The notes: generated from the letters alone by a model not told the origin. A stretch of DNA of 64,000 nucleotides from Pseudomonas sp. ANT_H12B (GCF_008369325.1 NZ_VOBI01000015.1:99692-163691); one strand, 5' to 3'; positions 34,214 to 43,140 are shown, counted from the first letter of the stretch. A program made the numbers and translations.

Positions 34214-35053
34214 ATGATCAAGAAATGCTTGTTCCCAGCAGCCGGTTACGGTACTCGCTTCCTGCCAGCGACTAAAGCCATGCCCAAAGAAATGCTGCCG
34301 GTGGTAAACAAGCCACTGATCCAGTACGGCGTCGAAGAAGCACTGGACGCTGGGTTGACCGAAATCTCCATCGTCACCGGCCGCGGTAAACGCGCCCTGG
34401 AAGACCACTTCGACATCAGCTACGAGCTGGAAAACCAGATCAAGGGCACCGACAAGGAAAAATACCTGGTCGGCATCCGCAAACTGCTCGACAACTGCTC
34501 GTTCTCCTACACCCGCCAGACCGAAATGAAGGGCCTGGGCCACGCCATCCTGACGGGCCGTCCGCTGATCGGCGACGAACCTTTCGCTGTGGTGCTGGCG
34601 GACGACTTGTGCGTCAACCTTGAAGGCGACGGCGTACTGACCCAGATGGTCAAGCTGTACAAGCAGTTCCGCTGCTCGATCGTTGCCATTCAGGAAGTTG
34701 ATCCGCAGGAAACTCACAAATACGGTGTGATTGCCGGCGAGATGATCCGCGACGACATCTACCGCGTTCACAGCATGGTCGAAAAGCCAAAACCAGAAGA
34801 TGCACCTTCGAACCTGGCGATCATCGGCCGTTACATCCTGACCCCGGACATCTTCGATCTGATCGAACAGACCGAGCCAGGCAAGGGCGGCGAAATCCAG
34901 ATCACCGACGCCCTGATGAAGCAGGCCCAGAACGGCTGCGTCATGGCCTACAAGTTCAAAGGCAAGCGTTTCGACTGCGGTGGTGCTGAAGGCTACATCG
35001 ATGCGACCAACTTCTGCTTCGAGAACTTCTACAAGACTGGCAAGGCTTACTGA
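34214..35053 (+). CDS. galU: UTP--glucose-1-phosphate uridylyltransferase
   Basis: 279 residues, the usual GalU length. Makes UDP-glucose from UTP and glucose-1-phosphate for exopolysaccharide and lipopolysaccharide. The N-terminal nucleotide loop LFPAAGYGTRFLPATKAMPK, ITGRGKRALEDHFD, VVLADDLC and MVEKPKPEDAPSNLAIIGRY are all typical. A strong terminator follows. Its open antisense frame is a codon-bias shadow. Confidence 0.97.
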   Translation: MIKKCLFPAAGYGTRFLPATKAMPKEMLPVVNKPLIQYGVEEALDAGLTEISIVTGRGKRALEDHFDISYELENQIKGTDKEKYLVGIRKLLDNCSFSYTRQTEMKGLGHAILTGRPLIGDEPFAVVLADDLCVNLEGDGVLTQMVKLYKQFRCSIVAIQEVDPQETHKYGVIAGEMIRDDIYRVHSMVEKPKPEDAPSNLAIIGRYILTPDIFDLIEQTEPGKGGEIQITDALMKQAQNGCVMAYKFKGKRFDCGGAEGYIDATNFCFENFYKTGKAY

Positions 35054-35124
35054 TAGCACTTGACCTGCTTGTACTGAAAATTTACCTTCGTAGACTGTGT
35101 GAAAACACACTGCTGAAGGCCCAA

Positions 35125-35160
35125 GCAAACGCCCGACTTGTTCGGGGCGTTTGCTTTTGT
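35125..35160 (+). terminator. Rho-independent terminator after galU
   Basis: GCAAACGCCC (35125-35134) pairs with GGGCGTTTGC (35145-35154), followed by TTTTGT. Confidence 0.9.
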
Positions 35161-35584
35161 GCGCGTAATTCTCGGCGAAAATACTTAAGTTCATTATTAC
35201 CGACAGGCGTTTAGCGCGTGCGGCAACTGCCCGCTAATTTGAAAAATTTTCACCAGCAAGGTCCTTTCAACCTGGCATATTCAAACTTTCGAACAAAAAA
35301 TTTGTAGTTGCCAATATTGATTTTCTGAGATTGTCAAAGATGCTCGCCAGGATAACTAAACTGGTCAGTCATGCTGTTTCTCAAACGCTACGAGAGGCTC
35401 GCTTCTAGATATCTGAAGTCTTATTCCTACATTTATTCTAGCGATGTTTCGAGTTGTTTCATGGATACAATATGAAGTGAATTCTCGGTTGAGTTGTATT
35501 GGGCTGGAGTTATAGAACTGAATTGTTTTTTAGTTGTGAAAAACTTTTCTTTCTAAATTTCAGTTCAATACTGGAGGTCGGGGC
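35161..35584 (+). other. AT-rich non-coding region at the edge of the acquired insert
   Basis: About 420 bases, much richer in A and T than the genes around it, with no open frame of note on either strand. It is probably the regulatory region of the former cluster: a GGAGG ribosome site lies nine bases before the ATG at 35585. No confident promoter, operator or mobile-element end was identified. Confidence 0.5.
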
Positions 35585-35652
35585 ATGGAGTTCGACGTCA
35601 TTGTTGTGGGGGCAGGAGCAGTAGGTGGTTCAATCGCGTATGAGTTGTCGAC
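35585..35652 (+). pseudogene. 5' remnant of an FAD/NAD-binding oxidoreductase gene
   Basis: About 22 codons remain: MEFDVIVVGAGAVGGSIAYE, a classic beta-alpha-beta dinucleotide fold with G-A-G-A-V-G-G. It has a good ribosome site (GGAGG). After about 35650 the reading frame joins foreign sequence and stops at 35695. The downstream sequence belongs, in another frame, to a chorismate-using enzyme, so a deletion has fused two genes. The original oxidoreductase would have been about 350-500 residues. Confidence 0.75.
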
Positions 35653-36267
35653 GCTTCGCCCGAAACCTTTCTCAGGATCGATGACAGCGGCTTGATCGAA
35701 TCCAGACCGATCAAGGGAACCAGGCCGCGTAGTAAACAATTCGCAGAGGACCAAATACTGCGCGATGAGCTATGCAGCTCGGCCAAGGACAGGGCCGAAA
35801 ATCTGATGATTGTCGATTTGGTGCGCCATGATTTGAATCAGGTGTGCCGTCCAGGGAGCGTTCATGTTCCTGAGATTTTCTCAGTGGAAAGCTTTTCTTC
35901 GGTTCACCAACTGGTCTCAACGGTTCGTGGGCACCTTCGCTCGGATGTTTCAACGATCGAAGCAATTCGAGCCTGTTTCCCGGGCGGCTCAATGACGGGA
36001 GCTCCGAAGAAACGCACGATGGAAATTATTGACGTATTGGAGTCTTCTGCCCGTGGGGTCTACTCAGGTGCTTTAGGCTGGTTATCTTTCAGTGGTGGAG
36101 CGGAGCTGAGTATTGTCATCCGAACGGCAGTGCTCCAGGGTAACGAGGCGAAATTTGGAATGGGTGGCGCGATAGTTGCGCACTCCGATCCACAGCAAGA
36201 GCTTGAAGAAACTTTGGTCAAGGCTAGCGTGCCTTATTACAGTTTTGTCGCAGGGAGCGAATCGTGA
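35653..36267 (+). pseudogene. papA: 3' remnant of an aminodeoxychorismate synthase (PabB/PapA-type) gene
   Basis: About 204 codons of the chorismate-binding domain. It starts ASPETFLRIDD and shows SRPIKGTRPR: the Lys of P-I-K-G-T marks aminodeoxychorismate synthases rather than anthranilate synthases (P-I-A-G-T). Also present are MIVDLVRHDL, FPGGSMTGAPKKRTMEIID and FGMGGAIVAHSDP. The N-terminal part and any glutaminase domain are missing, and there is no proper start. Upstream frame leads into an unrelated gene fragment. The stop overlaps the start of the papC-like gene (TGATG), as in an operon. Confidence 0.8.
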
Positions 36268-37136
36268 TGAGCGACACGATTGTTGTATTGGGTGGGGCGG
36301 GTCTGGTTGGTTCGTTGATCAGCCGCATTCTTATGCAATATCGATACGATGTCCGGGTGGTGGATCGCAGGCCTTCGGAACAGGAAAGTGGCTTCTATGA
36401 AGTTGATGTCACAAGTCCGTTCAGCAACACCGAGCACATCTTCCAAGGGGCGGTTGCAGTGGTCTTTGCGCTGCCCGAAAGCGTGGCTATCCGGGCAATA
36501 CCTTGGGTTGTTGGTTCCGTTTCGAGCGATGTTGTGTTCATACCGATGTGTTCTGTTCAGGAGCCTTTTTACAGAGCACTGAAGGATATTTCGTCCCAGC
36601 AGCCTTTCGTCGGTGTCAATCCGATGTTTTCACCCAAGCTCTCCGTTCAGGGGCGCACCGTCGCAATTTGCCTAGAAGACGGCGACTCGCCTTCGACCTT
36701 CATCGAGCAACACCTGATGGGAGCTGGGATGAAGATAAAGCGAATGACTCCGGTGGCCCATGATGAGCTCATGGCGCTCTGTCAGGCACTGCCTCATGCC
36801 GCAATTCTCGGGTTCGGTCTAGCGCTGGCAAGGTCTTCGTTGGATCTGGAAAGCGCTCTTGAGGTGATGCCACCACCGATGCGTACAATGATGGCGTTAC
36901 TGTCCCGGGTTCTGGTGAATCCGCCTGAAGTCTACTGGGATATACAGTTAGAAAATGACCAGGCCAGCCACCAGCGCGCTGCGCTAGCGGAAGGGATGGA
37001 ACGCTTGATAAAAAATGTTCGTAATCAGGATTACGACGAGTTCCGAAGTGATCTACAAGACGTTTCAAATGCATTGGGCCGTCGTATGAATTCGGGGGCT
37101 GTCGATTGTCAGCACGTTTTTTCATTGCTGAACTGA
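36267..37136 (+). CDS. papC: Prephenate dehydrogenase-like protein, probable 4-amino-4-deoxyprephenate dehydrogenase
   Basis: 289 residues. TyrA-type fold: an N-terminal NAD motif VVLGGAGLVGSLISRIL (about 6-22), VDRRPSE, FVGVNPMFSPKLS (about 115-127, typical HPMFGP-like loop), then a helical dimerisation domain. TyrA proteins decarboxylate prephenate; PapC does so with amino-deoxyprephenate in p-aminophenylalanine synthesis, known in P. fluorescens SBW25 and in chloramphenicol producers. PapC rather than TyrA is inferred from the adjacent aminodeoxychorismate synthase remnant. The gene looks intact, but its upstream partners are broken and no papB mutase is present. Confidence 0.7.
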   Translation: MSDTIVVLGGAGLVGSLISRILMQYRYDVRVVDRRPSEQESGFYEVDVTSPFSNTEHIFQGAVAVVFALPESVAIRAIPWVVGSVSSDVVFIPMCSVQEPFYRALKDISSQQPFVGVNPMFSPKLSVQGRTVAICLEDGDSPSTFIEQHLMGAGMKIKRMTPVAHDELMALCQALPHAAILGFGLALARSSLDLESALEVMPPPMRTMMALLSRVLVNPPEVYWDIQLENDQASHQRAALAEGMERLIKNVRNQDYDEFRSDLQDVSNALGRRMNSGAVDCQHVFSLLN

Positions 37137-37170
37137 TTAAATCCTCGCCAAGGAAGCGCGTGGGAAACGT

Positions 37171-37209
37171 TTCACGGGCGCATTGAAAAATGTCCCGTGA
37201 ATTTTTTTG
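37171..37209 (+). terminator. Terminator between papC and the exporter gene
   Basis: TTCACGGG (37171-37178) pairs with CCCGTGAA (37194-37201) across a 15-base loop, followed by a run of seven T. It lies between two same-strand genes, so the exporter may be transcribed separately or attenuated. Confidence 0.75.
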
Positions 37210-37231
37210 TGTGCAGTAAGGAGTTTTACCC

Positions 37232-38761
37232 ATGGCGTTAATAAGTGAGGCGACACACCGCGGAGCAAAATCAAAACGTTGGTTAGGCCTAAGCGTGCTA
37301 ATGCTGCCTGTCTTGCTAGTGACTGTCGACAATACGGTACTTGGATTCGCGTTGCCAAAGATTGCCGAGGCCCTGCGTCCAAGCGCTAGCCAGCAGTTGT
37401 GGATGATCGATGCTTATTCGCTGGTATTGGCGGGATTACTGGTGTCGATGGGTAGTCTGGGAGATCGAATCGGTCATCGTAAGTTGTTGCTGGCCGGGTC
37501 CTTGGGGTTTGCCATTGTGTCGGTGTTAACCGCGTATTCCGACACCGCCACGCAACTGATTGCCGGGCGAGCTTGCATGGGTATTTTCGGTGCGATGCTG
37601 ATGCCCTCAACGTTGGCATTGATACGTTCAGTGTTCGAGGATCGAGAAGAGCGCAGAATAGCAGTCGCGATCTGGGCAACGACGTTGACGGTCGGCTCGG
37701 CACTCGGTCCTTTAGTGGGCGGGGTGTTGTTGCAATTCTTCAGTTGGGGGTCGATTTTCCTATTGGCGATTCCCGTGTTGGTGCCGCTGCTGGTATTGGG
37801 ACCGCTGTTGTTGCCCGAATCCGAGCGAGATGCTTCAGGGTCGATGGATCCGATAAGTATTTTGCAATCGATGGTCGCCCTTGGTGCCATTGTTTATGGC
37901 ATCAAACACAGCGCCAGTAATGGTATCGACTGGATGGCGTTGACAGCATTTGCAGTAGGCACAGTTGCGGGCTGGATGTTTGTGCATCGCCAATTGCGTC
38001 TGCCAGTGCCGCTGATGGACCTGAGTCTGTTCCGTAGTGGAACCTTTAGCGGATCGGTCTTGATCAATCTGATGAGTCTCGCATTCCTCGTCGGCTTCGT
38101 ATTCTTTACCACGCAGTTCTTGCAGATCGTTCTTCAGATGTCTCCCTTGAGTGCTAGCCTCGCGTTGGTACCTGGTCAGATCATGGCGATTGTAGTTGGG
38201 ATGGCGGTCGTGCCTGTCGCGCAGCGATTACAGGTGTATGTGCTGATACCGATTTTGATGGCGTTTGCTGGAGCGGCGTTTTTTCTGGTCGCCAGCATAG
38301 GTAGTAGCCTGATCGTTCTGGTGGTGGCTTTTGCTTTGCTGAACATCGGTGTAGGCGCAATTGCGACGGTATCCAATGATGTGATTTTGTCGGCCGCACC
38401 ACCGGCAAAGGCGGGTGCAGCGTCGGCCATTAGCGAAACGGCCTATGAAGTGGGCGTGGTTTTGGGGACGACAGTGCTCGGCGGTCTCGTCACTGCCTAT
38501 TATCGAGGTGCATTGCAGCTTCCGGGGTTTCTGAGCGAAGTGCAGATGGTGCTGGCGAGTGAGACGCTATCCGGCGCCCATCATGTGGCGGCAGATTTGT
38601 CGGGCGATCAAGCGAGAGAATTAATGGCGCAGGCAGGAAGGGCATTCGAGGGTGGAATCGGCTTGGTTTCGTGGGTGACGTTCGGCCTGGCACTCATGGC
38701 GATTTTGATTGCTTGGCGGACTCTGCGGATACCGAAAACGCACCCCGCAGAGGGGCGTTGA
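37232..38761 (+). CDS. MFS multidrug-type exporter (DHA2 family, 14 helices)
   Basis: 509 residues, with about 14 hydrophobic segments. N-terminal motif region VTVDNTVLGFALPKIAEAL and MGSLGDRIGHRKLLLAG (motif A, D-R-x-G-x-R-K), like QacA/SmvA-type proton-driven drug exporters. AAGGAG precedes the ATG. Placed behind the papC remnant it may once have exported the aromatic amine product, although substrate is unknown. The last codons and the following 100 bases precede gorA. Confidence 0.85.
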   Translation: MALISEATHRGAKSKRWLGLSVLMLPVLLVTVDNTVLGFALPKIAEALRPSASQQLWMIDAYSLVLAGLLVSMGSLGDRIGHRKLLLAGSLGFAIVSVLTAYSDTATQLIAGRACMGIFGAMLMPSTLALIRSVFEDREERRIAVAIWATTLTVGSALGPLVGGVLLQFFSWGSIFLLAIPVLVPLLVLGPLLLPESERDASGSMDPISILQSMVALGAIVYGIKHSASNGIDWMALTAFAVGTVAGWMFVHRQLRLPVPLMDLSLFRSGTFSGSVLINLMSLAFLVGFVFFTTQFLQIVLQMSPLSASLALVPGQIMAIVVGMAVVPVAQRLQVYVLIPILMAFAGAAFFLVASIGSSLIVLVVAFALLNIGVGAIATVSNDVILSAAPPAKAGAASAISETAYEVGVVLGTTVLGGLVTAYYRGALQLPGFLSEVQMVLASETLSGAHHVAADLSGDQARELMAQAGRAFEGGIGLVSWVTFGLALMAILIAWRTLRIPKTHPAEGR

Positions 38762-38867
38762 TCGAAAACAAGGTCGGACGGCGCATCGCACGGCCCGACC
38801 ATTTCAGCGCAATGTTTGCTCAACGAGCGCCCGCAGGTATGCTTGTGGACTGCCGAGGAGATTGAAA

Positions 38868-40226
38868 ATGGCCTACGATTTTGACCTTTATGTGATTGGT
38901 GCCGGTTCCGGCGGTGTGCGGGCTGCGCGCTTTGCGGCCGGTTTTGGTGCGAAAGTGGCCGTAGCCGAGAGCCGCTACCTGGGTGGCACGTGTGTGAACG
39001 TCGGCTGCGTGCCGAAGAAACTGCTGGTCTACGGCGCGCACTTCGCCGAAGACTTCGAGCAGTCGCAAGGTTTTGGCTGGACTCCGGGCGAAGCGAAGTT
39101 CGATTGGTCAACGCTGATCGCCAACAAGGATCGCGAGATCAATCGCCTTAACGGTATCTATCGCAACCTGTTGGTTAGCAGTGGCGTGACCTTGCATGAA
39201 GGTCACGCGAAAATCGTCGATCCACATCAGGTCGAGATCAATGGCGAGCGCTTTACCGCCAAGAACATCCTGATTGCGACTGGCGGCTGGCCGCAGATTC
39301 CGGAAATTCCCGGACACGAGCACGCGATCAGTTCCAACCAGGCGTTCTTCCTCAAAGAGCTGCCAAAGCGCGTTCTGGTGGTGGGCGGTGGATACATCGC
39401 CGTTGAGTTCGCGGGCATCTTCCACGGTCTGGGTGCCGAAACCACGCTGCTTTATCGTGGTGAACTGTTCCTGCGCGGCTTCGACGGTGCTGTGCGCAAG
39501 CACTTGCAGGAAGAACTGACCAAGCGCGGCATGGACCTGCAATTCAACGCCGACATCGAGCGCATCGACAAGCAGGCCGACGGCAGCCTGAAAGTGACGC
39601 TCAAGGACGGTCGCGAGCTGGAAGCGGATTGCGTGTTCTACGCCACCGGTCGGCGTCCGATGCTGGACAATCTCGGGCTGGAAAACACCGGCGTCAAACT
39701 CGACAAGAAAGGCTTCGTCGAAGTTGACGAACAGTATCAGACCGCCGAGCCGTCGATCCTGGCGCTAGGCGATGTGATCGGCCGGGTTCAACTGACACCA
39801 GTCGCTCTGGCCGAGGGCATGGCCGTTGCGCGTCGGTTGTTCAAGCCTGAGCAATATCGCCCTGTGGATTACAAAATGATCCCGACGGCCGTGTTCAGCT
39901 TGCCGAACATCGGCACTGTCGGTTTGACCGAGGAAGAGGCCCGGGAAGCCGGGCACGACGTGCAGGTTTTCGAAAGCCGTTTCCGGCCAATGAAGCTGAC
40001 CCTGACCGAATGCCAGGAGCGCACACTGATGAAGTTGGTGGTGGACGCCAAAACCGACAAGGTGCTGGGCTGCCACATGGTCGGGCCGGAAGCGGGCGAA
40101 ATCGTCCAGGGCTTGGCGATTGCCTTGAAGGCTGGTGCCACCAAGCGCGATTTCGACGAAACCATCGGTGTGCATCCGACGGCCGCCGAAGAGTTCGTGA
40201 CCATGCGTACGCCGGTCGCGGGTTAA
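38868..40226 (+). CDS. gorA: Glutathione-disulfide reductase
   Basis: 452 residues. FAD motif YVIGAGSGGVRAARFAA (about 9-25), redox-active disulfide GGTCVNVGCVPKK (about 40-52), NADPH motif VVGGGYIAVEFAGIF and the C-terminal catalytic HPTAAEE. It keeps glutathione reduced in the cytoplasm. The ATG at 38868 with GAGGAG eight bases upstream is chosen. The upstream open frame runs through the end of the exporter gene. The stop overlaps the convergent KfrA-like gene's stop by two bases (TTAA). Confidence 0.96.
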   Translation: MAYDFDLYVIGAGSGGVRAARFAAGFGAKVAVAESRYLGGTCVNVGCVPKKLLVYGAHFAEDFEQSQGFGWTPGEAKFDWSTLIANKDREINRLNGIYRNLLVSSGVTLHEGHAKIVDPHQVEINGERFTAKNILIATGGWPQIPEIPGHEHAISSNQAFFLKELPKRVLVVGGGYIAVEFAGIFHGLGAETTLLYRGELFLRGFDGAVRKHLQEELTKRGMDLQFNADIERIDKQADGSLKVTLKDGRELEADCVFYATGRRPMLDNLGLENTGVKLDKKGFVEVDEQYQTAEPSILALGDVIGRVQLTPVALAEGMAVARRLFKPEQYRPVDYKMIPTAVFSLPNIGTVGLTEEEAREAGHDVQVFESRFRPMKLTLTECQERTLMKLVVDAKTDKVLGCHMVGPEAGEIVQGLAIALKAGATKRDFDETIGVHPTAAEEFVTMRTPVAG

Positions 40227-41245
40227 TCGCTTTTCGTGGACTGTGATGCGTCTGGTGCTGTCGCAACGACAGTGGCCAGGCGCTGTTCGCTCTCATCCAG
40301 GCTTGCCTGGGTTTTGGCCAGTTCAAGTTCCAGTGACTTGTGTATCTGCGCCTGCTCATCGACGCTCTGTTTAAGGGACTGGCTTTCCAGCTGCGCTACA
40401 CGCAAGCGTTCCTGGAGGAGGGTGCGTTCGCCGTCAACGCGAGTGGCTTGCTCCAGTAGTTGATCCTGACGGCTATTGCTCTGCTTGAGTTGCTCCTGCA
40501 GCAGGCTCAATTCTCTCAAGGTCCCGCGGTTCTCTGTCAGCAAGCGCTCATTGTCGCGGTGTAGCTGCGTGATTTCATCCTGGCGTACCAACGCGCTTTG
40601 CTGGGCCTGGCGCAATTCCATCTGAATCTGTTGCACCTGGCCTTCATGGCGACGCTGCTCCTGCTCGCGCTGGTCCTTGACGGCGTTGCGGTAGTGTTCC
40701 AGCGCATCGCGAGCGTGCAGGTGTTTCTCTTCAAGGGAGCGAATCTGCTCATCCTTGTCTTGCAAGCGTAATTCGAAATCGGCCAGCGCCTGGTTCAGTC
40801 CGGCGTTGCGGGTTTGCTCGGTCTGCAACATGGAGCGATTTTCTTGCAACGCTTCGGATTCCTGGGTCAATGCCAGGCTTTGAACTTCGTAATGCTGCTG
40901 CAGCTGTGTATTGGACTCCTGCGCGTCATGCAGCTGGGTTTCCAGGTCTTTTCTTTGTCGTTCGAACTGCTCGCGGGCCTGATCGATGGGCTCCTGCGCC
41001 TGTTCCTTGAGGCGTTGCGCCAGCCGAGAAACCAGCCTGGCCAACTCATCATCGATAGGTTCCGACGGTGCTTCAGCGCGCTCGGCGCCATCATCCAGTT
41101 CTTTCAAATAACGATGAATCGTGGTTTTCGAGCCCGTGTTGCCCATCTCGATCCGTACTGCGTCGATGCTCGGGTTTTCTCCGCGCGCCAGAAGGGCCAA
41201 GCGTGCTGCTTGCACTACCGCTTTGTTTACGCCGCCACGTGCCAT
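40223..41245 (-). CDS. KfrA-like DNA-binding coiled-coil protein
   Basis: 340 residues. The N-terminal about 60 residues match the KfrA N-domain (VNKAVVQAARLALLARGENP; GSKTTIHRYLKELDD), a helix-turn-helix that binds DNA. The rest, residues about 80-330, is one long Gln/Glu/Arg-rich coiled coil (e.g. REQFERQRKDLETQLHDAQE). Plasmid KfrA proteins repress their own promoter and help partition. Here the gene is chromosomal, divergent from a recombinase, and preceded by repeated GTACCAC half-sites. ATG at 41245 with AGGAG upstream. Confidence 0.85.
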   Translation of the reverse strand: MARGGVNKAVVQAARLALLARGENPSIDAVRIEMGNTGSKTTIHRYLKELDDGAERAEAPSEPIDDELARLVSRLAQRLKEQAQEPIDQAREQFERQRKDLETQLHDAQESNTQLQQHYEVQSLALTQESEALQENRSMLQTEQTRNAGLNQALADFELRLQDKDEQIRSLEEKHLHARDALEHYRNAVKDQREQEQRRHEGQVQQIQMELRQAQQSALVRQDEITQLHRDNERLLTENRGTLRELSLLQEQLKQSNSRQDQLLEQATRVDGERTLLQERLRVAQLESQSLKQSVDEQAQIHKSLELELAKTQASLDESEQRLATVVATAPDASQSTKSD

Positions 41246-41268
41246 GTGTTCTCCTACGATTTCGTACT

Positions 41269-41302
41269 GTGGTATGTACCACTTAAATACACAATGTACC
41301 AC
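41269..41302. promoter_or_regulatory. Candidate KfrA-type operator, palindrome plus extra half-site
   Basis: GTGGTA-TG-TACCAC is a perfect 14-bp palindrome at 41269-41282. A second copy of ATGTACCAC follows at 41294-41302. It lies 24 bases before the kfrA-like start, as expected for autorepression. Confidence 0.6.
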
Positions 41303-41332
41303 GTTGTAAAATAACTTGAAATACGTTAAGTA

Positions 41333-41394
41333 CTCATACGGGATATACTAGTATTACCCCGTGTGATGAGCCCTATGGCGGGTTTTCACCCGCC
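41333..41394. other. Nested palindromes before the recombinase gene
   Basis: CTCAT (41333-41337) and ATGAG (41366-41370) frame CGGG and CCCG arms and a perfect core ATACTAGTAT (41345-41354). Next, GGCGGGT-TTTC-ACCCGCC (41377-41394) is a perfect hairpin just upstream of the recombinase. Possible recombination or regulatory site. Confidence 0.5.
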
Positions 41395-41423
41395 AAAGCG
41401 GTACGTTTTAGAGAGTTGAGCCC

Positions 41424-42368
41424 ATGACTGAGCTGGATCGTTACCTGCAAGCCGCCACCCGCGACAACACCCGTCGCAGCTACAGGGCGGCTATCGAGCA
41501 CTTCGAAGTCAGTTGGGGTGGTTTCTTGCCGGCAACCAGCGATAGCGTCGCGCGCTATCTGGTGGCGCATGCGGGTGTGCTTTCGATCAATACCTTGAAG
41601 CTACGGTTGTCGGCGCTGGCGCAGTGGCACAACAGCCAGGGTTTCGCCGATCCCACCAAGGCGCCAGTAGTGCGCAAGGTTTTCAAGGGCATTCGCGCGT
41701 TGCACCCGGCTCAGGAGAAACAGGCCGAGCCGTTGCAGCTTCAGCACCTTGAGCAGGTGGTTGTTTGGCTGGAGCAGGAGGCACAAACCGCAAAGGCGCA
41801 GGATGATCGACCCGGATTGCTGCGAGCCAAGCGCGACATGGCGCTGATCTTGCTGGGCTTCTGGCGCGGTTTTCGCAGCGATGAGCTATGCCGCGTGCAG
41901 ATCGAACACGTGCAGGCGAGCGCCGGTTCGGGCATCACTCTCTACCTGCCACGCAGCAAGAGCGATCGCGAGAACCTTGGCAAGACTTACCAGACGCCGG
42001 CGTTGCAGCGTTTGTGCCCGGTGCAGGCGTACATCCAGTGGATCACTGAAGCCGCGTTGGTCCGTGGGCCGGTATTCCGCGGTATCGACCGCTGGGGCAA
42101 CTTGAGTGAGGAGGGGCTGCACGCCAACAGCGTGATTCCATTACTGCGTCAGGCACTGGAGCGTGCCGGCATCCCGGCCGAGCACTACACCAGTCACTCA
42201 TTGCGGCGCGGCTTTGCCACCTGGGCCCATCAGAGCGGATGGGACTTGAAGTCGTTGATGAGTTATGTGGGCTGGAAGGATATGAAGTCCGCCATGCGCT
42301 ATGTTGAATCCAACCCGTTTCTCGGGATGACACCGCTCGCGGAAAAAACCATTGGCGCTGCTAAGTAA
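41424..42368 (+). CDS. Tyrosine-type site-specific recombinase
   Basis: 314 residues. N-terminal SAM-like DNA-binding domain (about 1-95; NTRRSYRAAIEHFEVSW) and catalytic domain with the first Arg in GFWRGFRSDEL (about 155), SHSLRRGFATWA (His-x-x-Arg, about 271) and GWKDMKSAMRYVE with the nucleophilic Tyr (about 298). All catalytic residues are present. Such genes are usually phage or plasmid integrases; here no mobile-element ends are evident, and the divergent partner is KfrA-like, so it may be domesticated. Target site unknown. Confidence 0.88.
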   Translation: MTELDRYLQAATRDNTRRSYRAAIEHFEVSWGGFLPATSDSVARYLVAHAGVLSINTLKLRLSALAQWHNSQGFADPTKAPVVRKVFKGIRALHPAQEKQAEPLQLQHLEQVVVWLEQEAQTAKAQDDRPGLLRAKRDMALILLGFWRGFRSDELCRVQIEHVQASAGSGITLYLPRSKSDRENLGKTYQTPALQRLCPVQAYIQWITEAALVRGPVFRGIDRWGNLSEEGLHANSVIPLLRQALERAGIPAEHYTSHSLRRGFATWAHQSGWDLKSLMSYVGWKDMKSAMRYVESNPFLGMTPLAEKTIGAAK

Positions 42369-42514
42369 GTTTTCTTCTATTAATACATTCGGCTAATAGC
42401 GAAAACCAATGAGCAGCATGAGCTTTGCCAATGAGCCATCCGGCAATCGAGTCGGTAGGATTCACTCCATCAACTTCTCAACCAAACTTTTCAACCCCTG
42501 ACGGAGAGTCATCG

Positions 42515-43078
42515 ATGCCTATCATCAACAGCCAAGTTAAACCGTTCAAAGCTGACGCCTTCAAAAATGGCGACTTCGTAAAAGTGTCGGACGCTGACCT
42601 GAAAGGTAAGTGGTCTGTCGTGTTCTTCTACCCAGCTGACTTCACATTTGTTTGCCCGACCGAACTGGAAGACCTCGCTGAGAACTACGACGCGTTCCAG
42701 AAACTGGGCGTCGAGATCTACAGCGTTTCCACCGATACCCACTTTGCCCACGCGGCCTGGCACAACACTTCGCCAGCCATTGGCAAAATCCAGTACACCA
42801 TGATCGGCGACCCGACTCATGCCATCTCCCGCAACTTCGACGTACTGATCGAAGAAGCTGGTCTGGCTGACCGTGGCACCTTCGTGATCAACCCAGAAGG
42901 CCAGATCAAAATCGTTGAACTGAACGATGGCGGCGTTGGCCGTGACGCATCCGAGCTGCTGCGCAAAATCAAGGCTGCTCAGTACGTCGCTGCTCACCCA
43001 GGCCAGGTTTGCCCTGCCAAGTGGAAAGAAGGCGAGGCCACTCTGGCTCCGTCCCTGGACCTGGTCGGCAAGATCTAA
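42515..43078 (+). CDS. ahpC: Alkyl hydroperoxide reductase subunit C (peroxiredoxin)
   Basis: 187 residues. Typical 2-Cys peroxiredoxin: peroxidatic Cys in FTFVCPTELEDLA (about Cys47) and resolving Cys in GQVCPAKWKEGE (about Cys166). It reduces organic peroxides and hydrogen peroxide using AhpF. ATG at 42515 has ACGGAGAG upstream; the extra 30 open codons before it are leader. A terminator separates it from ahpF, letting ahpC be made in excess. OxyR control is usual, but I do not see a convincing OxyR box. Confidence 0.97.
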   Translation: MPIINSQVKPFKADAFKNGDFVKVSDADLKGKWSVVFFYPADFTFVCPTELEDLAENYDAFQKLGVEIYSVSTDTHFAHAAWHNTSPAIGKIQYTMIGDPTHAISRNFDVLIEEAGLADRGTFVINPEGQIKIVELNDGGVGRDASELLRKIKAAQYVAAHPGQVCPAKWKEGEATLAPSLDLVGKI

Positions 43079-43140
43079 GTCTGTGAATAGCATCACCAGG
43101 GCGGGTTTCCGCACCTAAGTAAGCTGCAACCGCCCAATAA

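Noticed and set aside
34202..35194. 330-codon minus-strand frame across galU
   Set aside because: It is antisense to a certain gene and reflects codon bias; the translation has no family pattern.
42370..42514. OxyR site before ahpC
   Set aside because: No ATAG/CTAT repeats with the required spacing; only one weak ATAG.
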